Assembly: GCA_036005525.1 (NCBI GenBank)
Contig: DASYQM010000409.1
Coordinates: 1-26,566, forward strand
Direction: 5' to 3'
Length of the DNA stretch: 26,566 nucleotides
Source of the DNA: UBA9676 sp036005525
Lineage (GTDB): Bacteria; Actinomycetota; Actinomycetes; Streptosporangiales; Streptosporangiaceae
Shown: positions 22,683 to 26,566 of the stretch, in pieces
Layout of the letters: every line of letters begins with the position of its first letter
Position numbering within the stretch: the stretch's first letter is position 1
Translations under genes and position numbers: made by a program
Notes under the pieces: model-generated
The model's input: the letters and a program-made list of their open reading frames with translations, nothing else
Told to the model about the DNA's origin: nothing
The model's database searches: none

Positions 22683-23678
22683 TCATCCCCTGCCGACAGG
22701 ATCCCCGGTTGCGAGGAACTCGACGACGACGTCGCCGGCATTGGTCTTGTGGCGCGCCTGAACGCACGGCGCCCCCTGGGTCTTCGAGCAGTCGGGCAGC
22801 AAGCCCGTGTTATAGCTGACGCCGCCGATCACCGCAGTTCCGGCGGTGTCGTCACGCGCTCTGAACGGTTCCGTGGAGGCGTAGCAGATCTGCCAGCTCG
22901 CGGCACCGGGATGGCCCGAGGCCTTGACGAGGGACTTGTCGATCTGGAGCGAGGCGGCGAACTGGGCATCCGACTGGGCGACCCCCATGGAGCTGAGAAG
23001 GTCGAAGATGAACGGGTCCGAGACCGGCTGGTAGGTCCCGCGGCAGGTGAAGCTGGCGCCGCCGATCCCGACCCCGAGGAACTCGGCGGGGTCAGCGGAA
23101 GAGGTTGTGACCGTCCCGGCCGTCGTCGCCGACGACGACGATGCCGAGCACGCTGTCGGGGGACAGTGCCGGAGCGATCCCCAGATGGTGAATCTTGCCG
23201 AGGTCGCCGGGGTTATTCCCGGGCTCCGTGCGGTGAGGGTGTAGCCGATGCCGGGCTTGTTGATCGACAGGTTGGAGAACGAGGCGATGCCTCCCTTCGC
23301 ACGCACCGTGACGGTTCCCGACAGGGATCCAGAACCCGGGTTCGACCCGATGGCGACGGTCACGGCCGCGGTCGATCCCGTGACGAGATGACCCGATCCA
23401 TCCAGGACCTTCACCTTGACGGGGCCACCCTGGGAGCCGAAGCCAGCGGCGATCACCGCGCCGGCAGCGGTGCCGGCCGGCTGACCGCCAGCCGTGAACG
23501 CGAGCGAGCAGTGTCCCTTGCCTGACCAGGTGCAGGTGCCAGAGGACGTCGATGCGGCCGCGGGTGCGGCGAGCATCGCCGCCCCCAGCATCGCCGCCCC
23601 CACCATCGCTGTCCCGAGCATGCTCCCCGCGCGCACGCCGAAAAGCCTTCGGCCGACGGTGAAATCTGCCTTCCGCAT
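22683..23678 (-). CDS. Secreted Ig-like protein, uncharacterised
   Basis: 331 residues. A long signal peptide (MRKADFTVGRRLFGVRAG, then a hydrophobic run ending AAPAAA) predicts cleavage near residue 42/43. The mature part has one bacterial Ig/filamin-like domain (about 80-165: PVKVKVLDGSGHLVTGSTAAV, GTLSG-type turn as GSLSGTVTV, FSNLSINKPGIGYTLTARS), then a Ser/Thr-rich linker. The C-terminal module has about four cysteines (FTCRGTYQPVSDPF, QICYASTEPF, LLPDCSKTQGAPCVQ) and ends GDVVVEFLATGDP; I recognise the style from secreted actinobacterial proteins but know no function. GGGGG precedes the ATG. It is directly upstream of the cyclase gene and may report an extracellular signal to it. Confidence 0.8.
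   Translation of the reverse strand: MRKADFTVGRRLFGVRAGSMLGTAMVGAAMLGAAMLAAPAAASTSSGTCTWSGKGHCSLAFTAGGQPAGTAAGAVIAAGFGSQGGPVKVKVLDGSGHLVTGSTAAVTVAIGSNPGSGSLSGTVTVRAKGGIASFSNLSINKPGIGYTLTARSPGITPATSARFTIWGSLRHCPPTACSASSSSATTAGTVTTSSADPAEFLGVGIGGASFTCRGTYQPVSDPFIFDLLSSMGVAQSDAQFAASLQIDKSLVKASGHPGAASWQICYASTEPFRARDDTAGTAVIGGVSYNTGLLPDCSKTQGAPCVQARHKTNAGDVVVEFLATGDPVGRG
23572..23631 (-). repeat. 15-bp tandem repeat in the signal peptide
   Basis: Two identical 15-bp units (23572-23586, 23587-23601) followed by two degenerate ones encode the repeated MLGAA/MVGAA blocks of the hydrophobic signal-peptide core. Copy-number change here would lengthen or shorten the core in steps of five residues. Confidence 0.7.
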
Positions 23679-23892
23679 GGCTGCCCCCGCTCTGTTTCCT
23701 CACCGATCCATCGCAGACATGCGGACCGTGACGGTGCGCCTTTCGTTTCCTGATCAGGCTGCCCTGCCACACAAACGCTAGGAGCAGACCGGGGCGGGCG
23801 CAAGGGCGGATCACCGGGGGCACCACACTTCCGATCTTGGCGTCACGCAGCGGCATCGCCGGTCACGACGTGCCAGCCGCATGAGCACGTAG

Positions 23893-23934
23893 CCGGAGCG
23901 GTCACCGCTCATACGGTCCGGAGCAGTTGCCGCT
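23893..23934. repeat. Imperfect 17-bp direct repeat with internal palindrome, possible mobile-element end
   Basis: CCGGAGCGGTCACCGCT (23893-23909) and CCGGAGCAGTTGCCGCT (23918-23934) differ at three positions. The first contains the perfect palindrome GAGCGGT-C-ACCGCTC (23896-23910). A following TGGCCAAAACTGAGACA block resembles the subterminal repeats of IS21-type elements as I remember them. No transposase is attached. It lies in 23679-24009, which otherwise shows no gene. Confidence 0.4.
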
Positions 23935-24009
23935 AGTGGCCAAAACTGAGACAAGCGAGTGCCCAGGTCCACGCCGGCCCACCGGCGCCCCCGGTCGCCG
24001 GGTCCTCAG

Positions 24010-24819
24010 TTATTGCCCGGCGGGAGCCTGTACACGGAGCTGGTCTGCTGCGGCCGGCAACCGTTCACGAGAGCTGTCGACCAGTAGGGGAGCACCCAGT
24101 TCCGCCTCGAGGGCGCCGGGTCCTTGATCGTCGGCGGGCTCGAGAGCGTGGAGGAGCACTTTCACGAAGGCTTCTGGCCGGTCGACCTGGAGATAGTGAT
24201 TCGCGTCCGGGATGAAGTACAGGCGATTGCCGCCGGGCTTGAGCATCAGGTATTCGTTCCATACGTAGCTCGCCACCCGCGGCGGCGAAACCGTGTCGTA
24301 CAGGCCCCAGATCATGGTCACAGGGAACGGGGCCTTGGCAAGCGCCGTCAGCCACCTCTGCTCGTCCTTCGATGGCTCGACCAGATACTGGATCCCTTCG
24401 TGCAGAACCTTTATGCCGTCGTCGTAGGCGAAAGTGGCCGTCAGCGCCTCGACCTCCGGATCACCTGCTTTGCGCGGCGGGGTGAAGGTGGTGGCGCCCA
24501 TGGCTTCGGCCAGGCGCGAGGGAGTCACCACGGCCGCAATCTGGGACCACGACTCTGCGTTGAGCGCCTGTCGCTGCGCTCCGGTCAGGTTCGACAGCGG
24601 CAGGAAGATGTTGGCGTTCGACAGGACCAGATGCTCAAGCCGCATTGCCGACCGGCCTTCGGCGCAACGGGCAGCATGGATAAGCGCCACGCTGTCACCA
24701 CGATCGTGCGCGACGACCACACCAGCCTCGGCGCCGATCACCTCCGATACGTAGAACTCGATGAGCTCCGCGTCTCGCGTGAGGCTGTAACCCCACCCCT
24801 GTGGCTGACCCGAAAAAGG
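24010..24819 (-). pseudogene. 5'-truncated alpha/beta hydrolase (dehalogenase/epoxide-hydrolase type)
   Basis: Homology begins near 24815 with FSGQPQGWGYSLTRDAELIEF, matching the point just after the PGFG turn of the fold, and runs to the stop at 24010. The nucleophile elbow VVVAHDRGDSVALI offers Asp in place of Ser, as in haloalkane dehalogenases and epoxide hydrolases. The acid region IWGLYDTVSPP and catalytic histidine DANHYLQVDRPEAF are present. The first 80-100 residues, including the HGxP oxyanion loop, are missing, and the frame enters the 3' flank of the IS110 element. A GTG at 24741 could start a shorter product, which would lack the fold core. I judge it inactivated. Confidence 0.8.
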
Positions 24820-24829
24820 AACCTCAGCC
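24803..24829. repeat. Inverted repeat at the IS110/hydrolase junction
   Basis: GGCTGA (24803-24808) and TCAGCC (24824-24829) are perfect arms with a 15-base loop. They sit where hydrolase homology begins, 68-94 bp beyond the recombinase stop. It may mark or belong to the element's end; IS110 ends are short and variable, so this is tentative. Confidence 0.4.
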
Positions 24830-24896
24830 GGGCGCGCGGCAGCTTCCCGGCGGAGCGCAGCGGAGCCGGGATTGGGTTTGGCCTGGAGCTGGCTGG

Positions 24897-26204
24897 TCAG
24901 GCGGCGCTGGTGCCTGCTTGTGCGTCTGGTTCGGGGCCGGGGATGCGGGCGAGGGTGACCTCGAAGCCGAGGGCGCCTAGCTTGCCGACGTGGTGGGCGA
25001 TCTGGCGGCGGGTGTCGCGCTGGCGTTCGTAGTAGTCCGGCCCGAGGTCCTGGTAGCGGGTGCCGGGGCGGGAGAGCAGGGCGTGGTAGACCTTCATCTG
25101 GGTGTTGCCGAGGGCGACCTGGGCTTTGGCCTTGCCGCGGCGGCGGGCCAGCCGCCGGTAGCGGGCGCCTTCACGGGTGGCGGTCTTGCCGGCCGCGACC
25201 GAGGTCTCGCCGGTGACCGCGGCCAGGTACCGGTTGCCCTTCTTGGACCTGGCCTTCCCCTGACGTTTGCCGGAGGAGTTGTCCAGCGGGGTGCGGCCGG
25301 CCCAGGAGGCCAGGTGGGCGCCGGTGGGGAAGCGGGTCATATCGGGGCCGGTCTCGGCCAGGGCGTTCTCGGCGGAGCGCCGTCTCCACCCGGGCATCGA
25401 CTCTGCCTGCTGCAGCTGCTCCTCCCAGGGGGCCAGCAGCCGCTCGATCGTCTGGGACAGGCGGGCAATCTCGGCGTCGATCCGGTCGATCCGGTCGAGC
25501 ATCGTCTTGAGTAGGGCGGCGTGCTCGGCGGTGAAGAACTCCGCGCCCTCCAGCGCGGCCGCCAGCTCGCTGATCTTGACGCGGGCGCGGCCGCGGGCGA
25601 GCTGGGCCAGGACCTTCGGGTCGCGCTCGCCGGCGATCAGGTGGCCCATGATGTCCCGGCCGGTCACCCCGTGCAGGTCGGTGAGCACTGACGAGAGCTT
25701 GATCGCCGCCGATTCCAGTAGCTTCTCCGCCCGGTTCTTGTCCCGGGTCCGCTCTTCGGTCAGGTCTCGGCGGTAGCGGGTATGCAGGCGGATCAGCCGG
25801 AACTCCGGGGCGGCGACGAAGCAGGCGGTGACCGCGCCGCGCTCGAAGCAGGCGGCCAGCCAGGCTGAGTCCGACGGGTCCCGCTTGGGCCGGCCGGGCA
25901 GGTTCTTCACCTGCCTGGCATCGGCCAGCACGCATTCGAAGCCCTCGGCCTCCAGCCGGTAGAACGGCCCCTTCCAGTAGTCGCCGGTTGCCTCCATCAC
26001 CATTGCGGGCACCTGCCAGCAGCGCAGCCAGTCCGCCAGCTCCAGCACCCCCCTCTTCGTGGTGGCGAACCGCCGCGTCTCCGACGCCCGCCGCGCCGGG
26101 TTGCCATCCGATGGCACCCGGATCGTCGCGTACAGCTCAGCCTTGCCGACATCGATGCCGCACACCCGGCTCCGGTACAGCGGCTCGTCCCTCACATCTT
26201 CCAC
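24897..26204 (-). CDS. IS110-family recombinase (DEDD transposase)
   Basis: 435 residues, full length. The N-terminal RuvC-like DEDD domain has Asp18 (CGIDVGKAE), Glu71 (MVMEATGDYW), and Asp109 and Asp112 (RPKRDPSDSAWLA), a complete acidic tetrad. A coiled-coil-like middle follows (ERTRDKNRAEKLLESA and ALLKTMLDRIDRIDAEIARL). The C-terminal Transposase_20 domain has DMTRFPTGAHLASWAGRTP, DNSSGKRQGKARSKKGNRYL with candidate catalytic serines, and RYRRLARRRGKAKAQVALGN. These enzymes recombine DNA guided by a bridge RNA made from the element's non-coding end. The start is the GTG at 26204 with GGAAGGGG upstream. The element appears capable of activity. Confidence 0.95.
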   Translation of the reverse strand: MEDVRDEPLYRSRVCGIDVGKAELYATIRVPSDGNPARRASETRRFATTKRGVLELADWLRCWQVPAMVMEATGDYWKGPFYRLEAEGFECVLADARQVKNLPGRPKRDPSDSAWLAACFERGAVTACFVAAPEFRLIRLHTRYRRDLTEERTRDKNRAEKLLESAAIKLSSVLTDLHGVTGRDIMGHLIAGERDPKVLAQLARGRARVKISELAAALEGAEFFTAEHAALLKTMLDRIDRIDAEIARLSQTIERLLAPWEEQLQQAESMPGWRRRSAENALAETGPDMTRFPTGAHLASWAGRTPLDNSSGKRQGKARSKKGNRYLAAVTGETSVAAGKTATREGARYRRLARRRGKAKAQVALGNTQMKVYHALLSRPGTRYQDLGPDYYERQRDTRRQIAHHVGKLGALGFEVTLARIPGPEPDAQAGTSAA

Positions 26205-26214
26205 GCCGGTCCCC

Positions 26215-26400
26215 TTCCCGGACTCGCCAGCCTGCGGGCAGGCGCCGCCCGGGGAACCGGGGGACGTGCGGAAAAGCTGACCCGCGTGCTCGAAGCGACA
26301 GTGAACGGCCCCTCAGATCACGATTCCCGGCGCCAGACTTGTCCACGGCCTCGACCGCGCCAATCAACTAACGGCGTCACGGGCGGCACCGCAAGCATTT
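26215..26400 (-). ncRNA. Candidate IS110 bridge-RNA region
   Basis: This non-coding stretch lies directly upstream of the recombinase start, where IS110-group elements encode their bridge RNA. Two short GC hairpins are visible: GCCTGC-GG-GCAGGC (26230-26243) and CCCGG-GGAA-CCGGG (26248-26261). No protein-coding signal was seen in 26205-26566. Loop guide sequences and RNA ends cannot be assigned by eye, so this is an inference from element architecture. The remaining 26401-26566 holds nothing I can identify. Confidence 0.35.
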
Positions 26401-26566
26401 TTCACGCCGGTACGGCGTCGCACAGCGATACCACGACTTGTCCGAAGAGCCGGTGTGCGGGGTGTGAGCCGGCCGCCCAGGAGACAGAGTGGTTCCCCGG
26501 TTGCCCTCCCGGGCCCTTTGAAGAGGTGGCTGCCGCGGCCTGGCGGGCGCCGGCCAGGAGCGCCGC

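Larger units (their letters stand above)
24830..26400 (-). mobile_element. IS110-family insertion sequence (ends approximate)
   Basis: One intact DEDD recombinase gene with non-coding flanks. The downstream end is placed near 24830 because hydrolase homology resumes there. The upstream end is only a guess, near 26400, where the flank becomes unstructured. IS110 elements lack long inverted repeats and often do not make target duplications, so the exact ends cannot be fixed without an empty site or a second copy. The missing 5' part of the disrupted hydrolase was not found in 26205-26566, so the site has also suffered deletion or rearrangement. Confidence 0.6.

Noticed and set aside
26401..26566. 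Plus-strand frame reading through the right edge (PFEEVAAAAWRAPARSA)
   Set aside because: Too short, no start, ribosome site or family match; could be part of a gene outside the window but cannot be supported.

Overview
The window is high-GC DNA with strong third-position G/C bias, GTG/TTG starts and many short or overlapping gene junctions. This is typical of an actinomycete (Actinomycetota). The gene families fit too: GH65 plus HAD as in Mycobacterium Rv3401/Rv3400, an MpaB-like oxygenase, DUF1330, a DUF7144-like membrane protein, LuxR-type LAL regulators and an IS110 of the actinobacterial type. Genus cannot be fixed from the sequence. No rRNA, tRNA or CRISPR array was seen.

Layout. (1) 1-4829, minus strand: epoxide hydrolase, HAD beta-phosphoglucomutase-like protein, GH65 phosphorylase-like protein (4-bp overlap with the HAD gene), then the 5' part of a diaminopropionate ammonia-lyase-like gene cut by the window edge. 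A TetR regulator (4930-5604) is divergent from the epoxide hydrolase, and two matching 18-bp palindromes lie between them. (2) 5758-8782: an MpaB/DUF2236 gene converges on a minus-strand run: MddA-like methyltransferase, broken LLM flavin oxidoreductase, DUF1330, GNAT. (3) 8783-11950: an alpha/beta-hydrolase fused to a LuxR DNA-binding domain, divergent from a proline-iminopeptidase-like gene that overlaps a class II glutamine amidotransferase gene. A 16-bp exact direct repeat lies in front of the MddA gene. (4) 11971-14154: an unrecognised protein, an aldo/keto reductase and a small four-helix membrane protein. (5) 14241-19453: a large LuxR/LAL ATPase regulator, an orphan LuxR C-terminus, a VOC protein, a winged-helix methyltransferase and the 3' scrap of an SDR gene. 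(6) 19425-23678: a secreted Ig-like protein followed 6 bp later by a 1083-residue zinc-ribbon/class III cyclase/ATPase/TPR-like protein. (7) 24010-26566: an alpha/beta-hydrolase gene that lost its 5' part next to an IS110-family element, with structured non-coding DNA upstream of the recombinase.

Overall this is an accessory, regulator-rich region with several decayed genes (LLM, LuxR C-terminus, SDR tail, dehalogenase-like hydrolase) and a mobile element. The items most worth following are the secreted protein/cyclase pair, the hydrolase-LuxR fusion with the repeats beside it, the TetR double operator, and the IS110 with its possible bridge-RNA region. I do not see clear proof of a wholly new system. 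The secreted protein/cyclase pair is the best candidate.
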